64,000 bases of DNA from Duganella aquatilis (GTDB lineage: Bacteria > Pseudomonadota > Gammaproteobacteria > Burkholderiales > Burkholderiaceae_D). Shown here in pieces: positions 29,639 through 38,900 of this stretch. Under the pieces are notes generated by a model. It made no database searches. It saw nothing but the letters and a program-made list of their open reading frames with translations, and was not told where the DNA came from. Location of the stretch: positions 62,001-126,000 of the forward strand of contig NZ_WKJL01000001.1 in assembly GCF_009674565.1 (NCBI RefSeq). The letters run 5' to 3'. Positions within the stretch are counted from its first letter, which is position 1. Each line of letters opens with the position of its first letter. Both the position numbers and the translations under genes were made by a program.

Positions 29639-29671
29639 TATTCCACTCATTGCTTTTTATGTAAGGTCGAT

Positions 29672-31402
29672 ATGCGCCACCTTTCTTCATTCCTGCTGAT
29701 CGCACTCTCGCTGACCACAGTGCCGGCATGTGCCGCCAGCGCGGTCGCACCGCAGCCTGGCGCCACCACCAAGGAGATCTACGCCTATCAGCGCGCCTTG
29801 CGCGCCGAGGCGCAGCGGTTGAGTGGGTCCGCGAGCGCGTCGCCGGATGACTTGCAGCAGGCCTTGAAAAAATACCAGGCGTCGCTCGACTATCTGGCGA
29901 CGCCGCAGGTGCGCGATCACGCGCAAGGTTCGGTCTCGCTCGGCGCCGAATTCGTCAATGTGCTGATCCCGATGGCGCAAACCTATGCGCGGCTGGGCAT
30001 GAAAGCGCAGGCGCTGGATGCCCTGGAGCGTGTGCTGGACACGTTGTGGCTGCCGCAGCTGGAACAGATCGCCAGTGACCACGCTTACGACAGCTTGCGC
30101 AATGAGGCGCGCTTCAAGGCGCTGCTGAAAACCAGCGCGATTCCCAGGCGTCTGTATCAGGCGCCGGCGATCGCCACGCCTTACAAGCCGGTTCTCAGCA
30201 CGGAAGAGAAAGTGGCGGGTCTATCGCTGTTCTGGGCGGAGGTGCGGCGCAATTTCGTTCATTTCGACCATGTTCCGGACCTGGACTGGAACCAGGTGTA
30301 CATGGACTATCTGACCAAGGTGATCGCCGCGCCGACAACCCGCGACTACTACCAGGTGATGATGCAGCTGGCGCCATTGCTGCAGGACGGCCACACCAAT
30401 ATCTATCCGCCCGATGCGCTGGTGCCCGAGTTGTTTTCGCGGCCGTCGTTGCGTACCGTGCTGGTCGAAGACAAGGTGCTGGTGCAGCGGGTCGGCAATG
30501 CTGCCTTGGCGGAGCGTGTGCACGTGGGAGAGGAAATCGTCGCCATTGACGGCGAGCCGGTGCAGCAATACGCGGCGCAACGCATCGCGCCATTCGTCAG
30601 CGCCTCGACCGCGCAGGACAGGGCGATGCGGATCTACAGCTACGAGCTGCTGCGCGGTGATGTGGGCAAACCGGTCGCGTTGCGCCTGCGCGCCGCGGAT
30701 GGCGTCGAACGCACCGAGGTGCTACAGCGCAGTGGCGCTTATCAGGGGCCGCAGCAGTTCGAATTCAAGATGCTGCCAGGGCAGATCGCCTATCTGTCGC
30801 TGGGCGAGTTTGAAAGCGATCAAGGCGTCAAGCTGCTGCAGCAGATGCTGCCCGAGATACTGAAGGCGAAAGGGCTGGTGCTGGATGTGCGCCGCAATGG
30901 CGGCGGCTCTTCAGGGAATGGCTACGCGGTGCTGTCGTATCTGAGCCGGGAACCGTTCGCCACGTCCTCAAGCTACGTGCGCTCGGACGATGCGGTCATG
31001 CGCGCGCAAGCCGGCGCGGCCATCAACTGGTCGCGCACCTCGTGGGGAGACGAGACCTATCGCAACAAGCATCCGGAAGTTTACAACGGCCCGGTGGCGG
31101 TGCTGACCAGCGCCCAGACCTTCTCGGCGGCGGAGGATTTCGCGGTGGCGTTTCGCGGCATGAAGCGCGGGATCATCGTTGGCGAGGCGTCCGGCGGCAG
31201 CACCGGCCAGCCGCTGTTCCTGGACCTGCCTGGCGGCGGCAAGGCGCGTATCTGCGTCAAGCGCGACACCTACCCGGACGGCACGGCCTTCGTCGGCGTC
31301 GGCGTGCTGCCGGATGTGGAAGCCCATCCCACCGTGGCCAGCGTGCGCGCTGGTACCGATCCGGTGCTGGAGCGTGCGCTGGCGGAGCTGGGCAAGCGCT
31401 AA
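29672..31402 (+). CDS. S41 family peptidase, exported
   Basis: A 576-residue protein with a signal peptide (MRHLSSFLLIALSLTTVPACA; a Cys before the cleavage site could make it a lipoprotein), a helical N-terminal part (about 30-165) with TPR-like character, a PDZ-like segment (RVHVGEEIVAIDGEPVQQYA) and a C-terminal S41 domain. The Ser nucleophile is in TSAQTFSAAEDF, followed by GEASGGSTGQP. This is the tricorn/TSP-like branch, not the Ser-Lys C-terminal processing protease. It acts in the periplasm or outside; substrate unknown. Confidence 0.88.
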   Translation: MRHLSSFLLIALSLTTVPACAASAVAPQPGATTKEIYAYQRALRAEAQRLSGSASASPDDLQQALKKYQASLDYLATPQVRDHAQGSVSLGAEFVNVLIPMAQTYARLGMKAQALDALERVLDTLWLPQLEQIASDHAYDSLRNEARFKALLKTSAIPRRLYQAPAIATPYKPVLSTEEKVAGLSLFWAEVRRNFVHFDHVPDLDWNQVYMDYLTKVIAAPTTRDYYQVMMQLAPLLQDGHTNIYPPDALVPELFSRPSLRTVLVEDKVLVQRVGNAALAERVHVGEEIVAIDGEPVQQYAAQRIAPFVSASTAQDRAMRIYSYELLRGDVGKPVALRLRAADGVERTEVLQRSGAYQGPQQFEFKMLPGQIAYLSLGEFESDQGVKLLQQMLPEILKAKGLVLDVRRNGGGSSGNGYAVLSYLSREPFATSSSYVRSDDAVMRAQAGAAINWSRTSWGDETYRNKHPEVYNGPVAVLTSAQTFSAAEDFAVAFRGMKRGIIVGEASGGSTGQPLFLDLPGGGKARICVKRDTYPDGTAFVGVGVLPDVEAHPTVASVRAGTDPVLERALAELGKR

Positions 31403-31503
31403 ATCGTCTTGTACCCGGTTTGCCACTACGTCATTCAACGTATTCCTGGGAGATTGTCACCTGGTTAATCTTGTCTCATCCAAAACCGAACGGGGAGAGC
31501 AAG

Positions 31504-32616
31504 ATGGGGGTGAACAAGAAGCTGCTGGCGGCGCTGGCCGCGGCGGCGGTGGGCAACGCCTGGGCCGGGGCGACGATCAATATGGGCGACGACAAGTCGG
31601 TCACGGTCGGCTTCGGCCTGCGCGAGAGCTACACCAGCGCTGAAAATGGCGCGCCGGACGGCGGCCGGTCCAGCGACTTTAACCTGGACAGCGGCCGCCT
31701 GTTCTTCGGCGCTTCGCTGAACAAGAACATCAAGGGCATGTTCAACACCGAGTGGGACGGCGACAAGATCCGCGTGCTGGATGCGGCCGGGCAGTTCGCC
31801 ATTTCGCCGGAACTCAATATCTGGGCCGGCCGCCTGCTGTCGCCGTCCGACCGCGCCAACATGGCCGGTCCGTACTACTCGCTGGGCGGCGGCTACTGGG
31901 CTGGCGTGGCTTCGCGCTACGGCTACAACGGCGGCATCTTCCGTGGCCGCGACGACGGCGTGGTCGTCTGGGGCAATGCCGGCGACGGCGGCCGCCTGGG
32001 CTACTCGTTCGGCGCCTTCGAGGGCCACACCTTCGGCATCGGCTCGCTGACGCAGTCGCAGGCCAAGGCCGCCGGCATCAAGGCCGACGACGCGCTGATG
32101 TACGCGGGCCGCGTGCAGTACGACTTCTGGGACGCGGAACCGGGCTACTACGGCACCGGCAATTACCTCGGCGGCGCCGACATCCTCGCCATCGGCGTGG
32201 CGGGCCGCTATCAGAAGGACGGCATCCTGACCCCTGGCGCGGTCGGCAAGTACAGCTCCTACAACGTCGACTTCCTGCTGGAGAAGCGCATCAAGGGCGC
32301 CGGCGCCTTCGCGGTGGAAGCGGCCTGGTACAAGTACGACACCGACGACATCATCAAGGCCGAGCAGGGCAAGGCGTATTCCGCCGGCGCCTCCTACATC
32401 TTCGAGCAGAAGGTCGGCTGGGGCAAGTTCCAGCCCTTCGTGCGCTGGCAGAAGTTCGCCGCCGATACCAATATCGACACCAAGCAGTATGACGCCGGCG
32501 TCAACTACATCATCGATGGCTACAACGCGCAGGTCAGCGCGGTGTACTCGAAGACCAAGATCACCAGCGTGGCCGACCAGGACAAGTTCCAGATCGCGCT
32601 GCAACTTCAATACTGA
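31504..32616 (+). CDS. Outer-membrane porin of the urea transport operon
   Basis: A 370-residue protein with a signal peptide (MGVNKKLLAALAAAAVGNAWA) and a barrel-like pattern of alternating residues rich in Gly, Tyr and Phe, ending in QIALQLQY with a terminal aromatic residue typical of outer-membrane proteins. Start ATG 31504 has CGGGGAGAGC upstream. It is 22 bp before urtA, so it is part of the same operon. By position it resembles FmdC-like porins that admit urea and short amides; that role is inference. Confidence 0.85.
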   Translation: MGVNKKLLAALAAAAVGNAWAGATINMGDDKSVTVGFGLRESYTSAENGAPDGGRSSDFNLDSGRLFFGASLNKNIKGMFNTEWDGDKIRVLDAAGQFAISPELNIWAGRLLSPSDRANMAGPYYSLGGGYWAGVASRYGYNGGIFRGRDDGVVVWGNAGDGGRLGYSFGAFEGHTFGIGSLTQSQAKAAGIKADDALMYAGRVQYDFWDAEPGYYGTGNYLGGADILAIGVAGRYQKDGILTPGAVGKYSSYNVDFLLEKRIKGAGAFAVEAAWYKYDTDDIIKAEQGKAYSAGASYIFEQKVGWGKFQPFVRWQKFAADTNIDTKQYDAGVNYIIDGYNAQVSAVYSKTKITSVADQDKFQIALQLQY

Positions 32617-32638
32617 TTAACCACCACGGAGTTTAGCC

Positions 32639-33895
32639 ATGCAAAATCGTCGTCATTTTATCGGCACCTTGAGCCGCATCGCCGCCGCCACCGCCTTGCT
32701 GGCGGCCGGCACGAAGGCTTATGCCGCGGACACCATCAAGATCGGCATCCTGCATTCGCTGTCCGGCACCATGGCCATTTCGGAGACGTCGCTGAAGGAC
32801 GTGGCGCTGATGACCATCGATGAAATCAACGCCAAGGGCGGCGTGATGGGCAAGAAGCTGGAAGCGGTGGTGGTCGATCCGGCCTCCAACTGGCCGCTGT
32901 TCGCGGAAAAGGCGCGCGGCCTGATCGCGCAGGACAAGGTGTCGGTGGTGTTCGGCTGCTGGACCTCGGTGTCGCGCAAGTCGGTGCTGCCGGTGTTCAA
33001 GGAGCTCAATAGCCTGCTGTTCTACCCGGTGCAGTACGAGGGCGAGGAGCTCGAGAAGAATGTGTTCTACACCGGCGCGGCGCCGAACCAGCAGGCGATT
33101 CCGGCGGTCGAGTACCTGATGAGCAAGGACGGCGGCGGCGCCAAGCGCTTCGTGCTGCTGGGGACCGACTACGTTTATCCACGCACCACCAACAAGATCC
33201 TGCGCGCTTTCCTGAAGAGCAAAGGCGTGAAGGATAGCGATATCGACGAGGTGTACACGCCGTTTGGCCACTCGGATTACCAGACCATCGTCGCCAACAT
33301 CAAGAAGTTTGCGGCGGGCGGCAAGACGGCGGTGATCTCGACCATCAATGGCGATTCGAATGTGCCGTTCTATAAAGAGCTGGGTAACGCCGGCCTGAAG
33401 GCGACCGATGTGCCGGTGGTGGCGTTCTCGGTTGGCGAGGAAGAGCTGCGCGGCGTCGACACCAAGCCGCTGGTGGGCCACCTGGCGGCGTGGAACTACT
33501 TCGAGTCGATCAAGAATCCGGTAAATGCGGAATTCATCAAGAAGTGGAAGGCGTATGCGGCGGCCAAGAAGCTGCCGAATGCGGCCACGGTGGTGACCAA
33601 CGATCCCATGGAAGCGACCTATGTCGGCATTCACATGTGGGCGCAGGCGGTGGAGAAGGCCAAGTCGACCGATACCGACAAGGTGATCGCGGCGATGGCG
33701 GGGCAGACGTTCAAGGCGCCGGATGGATTTACCTTGACCATGGATGCGACCAATCACCATCTGCACAAGCCGGTGTTCATTGGCGAGATTCGTCCGGATG
33801 GGCAGTTCAACGTGGTGTGGAAAACGCCAGGTCCGGTGCGTGCGAATCCTTGGAGTCCGTACATTCCGGGTAACGAGGGTAAGCAGAAGCTGTAA
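32639..33895 (+). CDS. urtA: Urea ABC transporter, substrate-binding protein
   Basis: A 418-residue periplasmic binding protein of the branched-chain amino acid/amide group. The N-terminus has a twin-arginine type signal (QNRRHFIGTL ... AGTKAYA). The mature part begins DTIKIGILHSLSGTMAISE, and FYPVQYEGEELEKNVFYTG and FVLLGTDYVYPRTTN are typical of UrtA. It delivers urea to UrtBC. GGAG precedes the ATG. Usually the most highly expressed gene of the set; a strong hairpin after it supports that here. Confidence 0.96.
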   Translation: MQNRRHFIGTLSRIAAATALLAAGTKAYAADTIKIGILHSLSGTMAISETSLKDVALMTIDEINAKGGVMGKKLEAVVVDPASNWPLFAEKARGLIAQDKVSVVFGCWTSVSRKSVLPVFKELNSLLFYPVQYEGEELEKNVFYTGAAPNQQAIPAVEYLMSKDGGGAKRFVLLGTDYVYPRTTNKILRAFLKSKGVKDSDIDEVYTPFGHSDYQTIVANIKKFAAGGKTAVISTINGDSNVPFYKELGNAGLKATDVPVVAFSVGEEELRGVDTKPLVGHLAAWNYFESIKNPVNAEFIKKWKAYAAAKKLPNAATVVTNDPMEATYVGIHMWAQAVEKAKSTDTDKVIAAMAGQTFKAPDGFTLTMDATNHHLHKPVFIGEIRPDGQFNVVWKTPGPVRANPWSPYIPGNEGKQKL

Positions 33896-33902
33896 CCAAT
33901 AT

Positions 33903-33924
33903 GCCCCGCGCAGTTGCGCGGGGC
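33903..33924 (+). terminator. Strong hairpin between urtA and urtB
   Basis: GCCCCGCGC (33903-33911), loop AGTT and GCGCGGGGC (33916-33924), a perfect nine-bp stem. No T run follows (TGCTTC), so it is more likely an mRNA 3'-end stabiliser or partial attenuator that raises urtA over urtBCDE than a full terminator. Confidence 0.65.
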
Positions 33925-33948
33925 TGCTTCACCTGAGGACTATGCATC

Positions 33949-35520
33949 TTGAAAAAACTCCTGTTCCTTGCCTGCCTGCTGTGCGCGGGCCTTGCGCGCG
34001 CGGCCATCGATCCCGCCATGCTGGCGCCGCTGGCTGGTGACGATGCCGACGCGCGCGTCGCCGCCATCGCCACCATCGGCGCGCTCGCCACCGATGACGC
34101 CACTCGCCTGCTGACGGCGCTGCAAAACGGCGACGTCTACACCACACCGGACGGCAAGCTGTATATCGTCAGCGACGACAAGGCCTACAATCCAGCCACC
34201 GGCGCCACCACCGCACCGCCCGACGGCATCGACGGCATCATGATCAACAACCGCCTGCGCGGCGCCATCGAAGAAGCCCTGTCGGCACTGAAGATGTTCT
34301 CGCCCGACCGCGCGCAACGCCTGGCCGCCGTCACCGAGCTGCAGAAAAGCGCCACGCTAACGCAGGCGCCGCTGATTGAAAAAGCGCTGGCACGCGAACA
34401 GGACGCCGAAATCCGCGAACTCCTGCGCCTGGTCGCCGCCACTGCCAACCTGCAATCCCCGCAAGCCGCCAGGCGCAAGGCCGCCGTCGAAGCGCTGGCC
34501 GACAGCAGCAATGCCAACCTGCGTCCCGCGCTGCAAGCCATGCTGACCAGCGACGCCGACCAGAACGTGCGCGTCGCCGCCGCCCACACGCTGCAAGCGC
34601 TGGACAGCCGCCTGGCGCGCACCGAATTTGTCGGCAATCTGTTTTACGGCGTTTCACTGGGCAGCGTGCTGCTGCTGGCGGCGCTGGGCCTGGCTATCAC
34701 CTTCGGCCTGATGGGCATCATCAACATGGCGCACGGCGAGCTGCTGATGATCGGCGCCTACACCACCTACCTGTGCCAACTGGCCTTCCGCCGCTGGGCG
34801 CCGGATGCGCTGGACTGGTATCTGGCCGCCGCGCTGCCGGCCGCCTTCATCGTCACCGCGCTGGTCGGCATTGTGCTGGAGCGCACGGTGATCCGCTGGC
34901 TCTACGGCCGCCCACTGGAAACGCTGCTGGCCACCTGGGGCATCAGCCTGATACTGATGCAGGCGGTGCGCACCATCTTCGGCGCGCAGAACGTGGAAGT
35001 GGCCAATCCAGCCTGGATGTCCGGCGGCGTGACCGTGCTCGGATCGCTGGTGCTGGCCTACAACCGCATCGCCATCATCGTCTTTGCCGCGCTGGTGGTG
35101 GCAGGCGTGTGGCTGATCCTGAACAAGACGCGCCTCGGCCTGTTCGTGCGCGCCGTGATGCAGAACCGCCGCATGGCCGGCTGCGTCGGCGTCTCCACTG
35201 CCAAAATCGACATGATGACTTTCGGCCTCGGCTCCGGCATCGCCGGCCTGGGCGGCGTGGCGCTGTCGCAGTTAGGGAATGTGGGGCCGGACCTGGGCCA
35301 GGGCTACATCGTCGATTCGTTCATGGTGGTGGTGCTGGGCGGCGTCGGCCAGCTGGCCGGCACGGTGATCGCCGCGCTGGGGCTGGGCGAAGCGAACAAG
35401 TTCCTGGAGCCGGTGGCTGGCGCGGTGCTGGCCAAGATCGCCATCCTGGTGTTCATCATCATCTTTATCCAGAAGCGTCCGCAAGGGCTGTTCGCCATGA
35501 AAGGCAGGAGCGCTGAATGA
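33949..35520 (+). CDS. urtB: Urea ABC transporter, permease UrtB
   Basis: A 523-residue permease. The TTG at 33949 was chosen because it gives a signal peptide (MKKLLFLACLLCAGLARA); the nearest ATG in frame (34018) would remove it. Residues about 20-220 form a helical, HEAT-like extracytoplasmic domain seen in UrtB; 230-523 is the LivH-type membrane domain (GIINMAHGELLMIGAYTTYL; VDSFMVVVLGGVGQLAGT). The stop overlaps urtC (ATGA). The TTG start and the hairpin before it suggest lower synthesis than urtA. Confidence 0.95.
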   Translation: MKKLLFLACLLCAGLARAAIDPAMLAPLAGDDADARVAAIATIGALATDDATRLLTALQNGDVYTTPDGKLYIVSDDKAYNPATGATTAPPDGIDGIMINNRLRGAIEEALSALKMFSPDRAQRLAAVTELQKSATLTQAPLIEKALAREQDAEIRELLRLVAATANLQSPQAARRKAAVEALADSSNANLRPALQAMLTSDADQNVRVAAAHTLQALDSRLARTEFVGNLFYGVSLGSVLLLAALGLAITFGLMGIINMAHGELLMIGAYTTYLCQLAFRRWAPDALDWYLAAALPAAFIVTALVGIVLERTVIRWLYGRPLETLLATWGISLILMQAVRTIFGAQNVEVANPAWMSGGVTVLGSLVLAYNRIAIIVFAALVVAGVWLILNKTRLGLFVRAVMQNRRMAGCVGVSTAKIDMMTFGLGSGIAGLGGVALSQLGNVGPDLGQGYIVDSFMVVVLGGVGQLAGTVIAALGLGEANKFLEPVAGAVLAKIAILVFIIIFIQKRPQGLFAMKGRSAE

Positions 35521-36590
35521 ATCATCCCTCGTTATTTTCGCGCCGGGCGTGGACGGGCATCATCGCCTGCGCCGTGGTGCTGGCGGCGCTGCCGCTGCTG
35601 AACCTCTTCTTTGCCGACGGCCATGCGCTGCACGTGCCGAGCTACATGGTGAGCCTGATCGGCAAATTCATGTGCTACGCGTTGGCGGCGCTGGCGCTGG
35701 ACATGGTGTGGGGCTATGCCGGTATCCTGTCGCTGGGTCACGGCGTGTTCTTCGCGCTGGGCGCTTACGCGCACGGCATGTACCTGATGCGCGCCATCGG
35801 CCGCGACGGCGTGTACCAGAGCGACCTGCCGGACTTCATGGTGTTCCTGGACTGGAAGACCTACCCGTGGTTCTGGAGCGGCACCGACAGCTTCTGGGTA
35901 TCGCTGGCGCTGGTGGTGCTGGTGCCGGGCGTGCTGGCCTTCGTGTTCGGCTTCTTCGCCTTCCGCTCGCGCATCAAGGGCGTGTACTTCTCGATCATCA
36001 CGCAGGCCATGACCTATGCCTTCATGCTGCTGTTCTTCCGGAATAATACTGGCTTTGGCGGCAACAACGGCTTCACGGATTTCAAGCGCATCCTCGGCTA
36101 TTCGATCAGCGCGCCGGGCACCAAGGCCACGCTGTACCTGGTGACGCTAGCGCTGCTGCTTGGCGCGCTGCTGCTGTGCCGCTGGATCGTCACGTCCAAA
36201 CTGGGACGCGTGCTGCAGGCGGTGCGCGATTCGGAATCGCGGCTGATGTTCATCGGTTATAACCCGCTCTGGTTCAAGCTCTTTGTGTGGACGCTGTCGG
36301 CGGTGCTGTGCGGGATCGCCGGCGCGCTGTATGTGCCGCAGGTGGGCATCATCAATCCATCCGAGATGTCGCCGGCGAATTCGATCGAGATGGTGATCTG
36401 GGCGGCGGTCGGCGGCCGCGGCACGCTGCTGGGCCCCATCATCGGCGCCTTCTCGGTGAACGGCCTGAAAAGCTGGTTCACCGGCGCCTTCCCGAATCTG
36501 TGGCTGTTTGCATTGGGCTTGATCTTTATCCTGGTGACGCGCTATCTGCCGCGCGGGCTGGCCGGGCTGGTACGCAAGGAGCAGGCATGA
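35517..36590 (+). CDS. urtC: Urea ABC transporter, permease UrtC
   Basis: A 357-residue LivM-type permease with about nine membrane helices. GILSLGHGVFFALGAYAHGM, FGGNNGFTDFKRILG and AAVGGRGTLLGPIIGAFSV are typical. It pairs with UrtB to form the channel. Its ATG overlaps the urtB stop and its stop overlaps the urtD ATG, consistent with coupled translation. Confidence 0.96.
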   Translation: MNHPSLFSRRAWTGIIACAVVLAALPLLNLFFADGHALHVPSYMVSLIGKFMCYALAALALDMVWGYAGILSLGHGVFFALGAYAHGMYLMRAIGRDGVYQSDLPDFMVFLDWKTYPWFWSGTDSFWVSLALVVLVPGVLAFVFGFFAFRSRIKGVYFSIITQAMTYAFMLLFFRNNTGFGGNNGFTDFKRILGYSISAPGTKATLYLVTLALLLGALLLCRWIVTSKLGRVLQAVRDSESRLMFIGYNPLWFKLFVWTLSAVLCGIAGALYVPQVGIINPSEMSPANSIEMVIWAAVGGRGTLLGPIIGAFSVNGLKSWFTGAFPNLWLFALGLIFILVTRYLPRGLAGLVRKEQA

Positions 36591-37378
36591 CTTTGAACGA
36601 TGCGCGCATTGCGCAGCAAGGACTGGATACGACGCACGGCGCGATCCTGTACCTGGAAGAGATCAGCGTGGTGTTCGACGGTTTCCGCGCGTTGAATAAA
36701 CTGAGCCTGGACATTTCGGTCGGTGAGCTGCGCTGCATTATCGGGCCGAATGGCGCCGGCAAGACCACCATGATGGACGTCATCACCGGCAAGACGCGGC
36801 CGACCTCCGGCACCGCCTACTTCGGCCAGACCATGGACCTGAGCCGAATGAGCGAGCACCAGATCGCGCACGCCGGCATCGGCCGCAAGTTCCAGCGGCC
36901 GACGGTGTTCGAGCAGCACACGGTGTTCGAGAACCTGGAGCTGGCGATGAAGCTGGACAAACGCGTGCGGCCAACCCTGTTCGCGCGGCTGTCGTCGGAA
37001 CAGCGCGGCAAGATCGACGAGATTCTCAAGCTGATACGCCTGAACGGCAGCGAGCAGCGCCTGGCCGGCCTGCTGTCGCATGGCCAGAAGCAGTGGCTGG
37101 AGATTGGCATGCTGCTGATGCAGGAGCCGCAGCTGATCCTGCTGGATGAACCGGTGGCCGGCATGTCCGACGCCGAAACGGCGCGCACGGCGGAGCTGTT
37201 GAACGAATTGCGCGGCCAGCACTCCATCGTGGTGGTCGAGCATGACATGGCCTTCGTCACCGAGATCGCGCAGCAGGGCGTGGTGACGGTGCTGCATGAA
37301 GGCTCGGTGCTGGCGCAGGGCCGCATGGAGGAAGTGCAGGCCGATGAACGTGTGATTGAAGTCTATCTGGGACGCTGA
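36587..37378 (+). CDS. urtD: Urea ABC transporter, ATPase UrtD
   Basis: A 263-residue ATPase from ATG 36587, with AAGGAGCAGGC as ribosome binding site. Walker A is GPNGAGKTT, the signature is the degenerate LLSHGQKQWLEIG typical of UrtD, and Walker B is LILLDEPVAGM. The switch His is in VVEHDMAFV. It powers urea import with UrtE. A short N-terminal extension (about 22 residues) precedes the fold. Confidence 0.96.
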   Translation: MTLNDARIAQQGLDTTHGAILYLEEISVVFDGFRALNKLSLDISVGELRCIIGPNGAGKTTMMDVITGKTRPTSGTAYFGQTMDLSRMSEHQIAHAGIGRKFQRPTVFEQHTVFENLELAMKLDKRVRPTLFARLSSEQRGKIDEILKLIRLNGSEQRLAGLLSHGQKQWLEIGMLLMQEPQLILLDEPVAGMSDAETARTAELLNELRGQHSIVVVEHDMAFVTEIAQQGVVTVLHEGSVLAQGRMEEVQADERVIEVYLGR

Positions 37379-37382
37379 CGCT

Positions 37383-38081
37383 ATGCTGCAAGTGGAAAAA
37401 ATCAACCAGTACTACGGTTCCTCGCATACCTTGCGCGGCGTGTCGCTGGAGCTGGAAAAGGGCAGGTGCATGGCGCTGCTGGGCCGTAACGGCGTCGGCA
37501 AGACCACGCTGCTCAAGTGCCTGATGGGCGTGTTGCCGGTATCGGCGGGCAGCGTGAAGCTGGAGGGACGCGATATCACGAAGCTGGCGCCGCACCAGCG
37601 CGCGCGGGCCGGCATCGCCTACGTGCCGCAGGGGCGCGAGATCTTCGCCCGCTTGACGGTGGAAGAGAACCTGCTGATGGGCCTCGCCACGCACAGCGGC
37701 AAGAAGGCGCACACCATCAAGGGCGAGGTGTATGAACTGTTCCCGGTGCTGAAGGAGATGCTGCACCGGCGCGGCGGCGACCTGTCCGGCGGCCAGCAGC
37801 AGCAACTGGCGATCGCCCGCGCGCTGCTCGCCGAGCCGAAGCTGATCATCCTCGACGAGCCGACCGAGGGCATCCAGCCGTCCATCATCAAGGACATCGG
37901 CAACGTGATCCGCCTGCTGCGCCAGCGCGGCGACATGGCGATCCTGCTGTGCGAGCAGTACTTCGATTTCGCGCACGAACTGGCCGACCAGTTCATGGTG
38001 CTGTCGCGCGGCGAGGTGGTGGCGTCCGGCGCGCAGGCGGTGATGAACGACCCGGAGGTCAAGCGCCATCTCGCGGTTTAA
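37383..38081 (+). CDS. urtE: Urea ABC transporter, ATPase UrtE
   Basis: A 232-residue LivF-type ATPase from ATG 37383 (MLQVEKINQYYGSSH), the usual UrtE start. Walker A GRNGVGKTT, signature LSGGQQQQLAIARAL, Walker B LIILDEPTEGIQPS. It is four bases behind urtD. Its TAA overlaps the stop of the convergent binding-protein gene (TTAA), so the operon ends here with no urease genes and no terminator. Confidence 0.96.
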   Translation: MLQVEKINQYYGSSHTLRGVSLELEKGRCMALLGRNGVGKTTLLKCLMGVLPVSAGSVKLEGRDITKLAPHQRARAGIAYVPQGREIFARLTVEENLLMGLATHSGKKAHTIKGEVYELFPVLKEMLHRRGGDLSGGQQQQLAIARALLAEPKLIILDEPTEGIQPSIIKDIGNVIRLLRQRGDMAILLCEQYFDFAHELADQFMVLSRGEVVASGAQAVMNDPEVKRHLAV

Positions 38082-38878
38082 TGCGTCTTGAAGAAGTTGC
38101 GGGCGATGTTGTCGATTTCGCCCGTGCGCTTCATCTGGTAGATGGCGTTGTCGAACTGTTTGACGAAGTCGTTCTTGTAGGTGTACTTGCCGTTATCGCG
38201 GTCGGTAAAGCCAAGAAAGCCTTGCTCCACCGCGATCACCGTCGCTTCGGCGATGCCGGCGTGGGCGCCGCCTTCGTCGTATTTGCCCTGGGCCTTGAGC
38301 TGGTTGAGCGTCCACTGGATCGACAGGCGATCGTTGATATAGCAATCGATGCGCTTCAGTCCCAGCTTGACGATATTGGTTTCGCTGTCCCGGCCTTCCT
38401 CCACGCGCAGCTGGCGGGCGCGCACGGCCTGCTCGAACGCCTCGCCGCCGACGATGAAGCCGGCGTTGTTGCCGATGGTGAGGCCGTAAAAGTCTTCCGG
38501 CCAGCGCTTGCGCGGCCTGGCGGCCAGGATGTCCTTGCGGCAGACCGCCACCACGCGTTCTTCATACAGCGGCAGCGAGTACGGCCAGGTCCACGGCTCG
38601 TCCTTGGTGTTCATGTACGGCGGGTATAGCGCGAAGCCGGCGCCGGTGCGCAGCATCGCCATGCCGCGCTTCCACGGCACGGACTGGATATCGACTTTGT
38701 AACCGCGCATGTGGCCGACGGCGGCGCGCACGATGTCGTAATACAGGCCGGCGGGCTTGCCGTCTTTTTCGTAGGAATAGGGAGGATAGCCGGCGTCGGC
38801 GTAGAGCGTCACCGGAATGTCGGCCGCCTGCGCACTCGCGCATAGCACAGAGATCAACGAAGTTAGCCAGAATTTCAT
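38078..38878 (-). CDS. Periplasmic solute-binding protein, family 3 (orphan)
   Basis: A 266-residue protein with a signal peptide (MKFWLTSLISVLCASAQAA) and the bacterial extracellular solute-binding family 3 fold (PVTLYADAGYPPYSYEKDGK; GLYYDIVRAAVGHM). ATG 38878 was preferred because AGGATGG lies upstream; an ATG three codons earlier is possible. No permease or ATPase for amino acids is nearby, so it may be a lone binding protein or a sensor partner rather than part of an importer. It lies 23 bp behind the DUF445 gene. Confidence 0.85.
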   Translation of the reverse strand: MKFWLTSLISVLCASAQAADIPVTLYADAGYPPYSYEKDGKPAGLYYDIVRAAVGHMRGYKVDIQSVPWKRGMAMLRTGAGFALYPPYMNTKDEPWTWPYSLPLYEERVVAVCRKDILAARPRKRWPEDFYGLTIGNNAGFIVGGEAFEQAVRARQLRVEEGRDSETNIVKLGLKRIDCYINDRLSIQWTLNQLKAQGKYDEGGAHAGIAEATVIAVEQGFLGFTDRDNGKYTYKNDFVKQFDNAIYQMKRTGEIDNIARNFFKTH

Positions 38879-38900
38879 GTAATCCATCCTAACATGATAG

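Noticed and set aside
31403..31503. Sigma54 (NtrC-type) promoter before the porin-urt operon
   Set aside because: Looked for GG-N10-GC with the usual flanks and did not find a convincing match; only weak sigma70-like boxes are present, so no promoter was listed.
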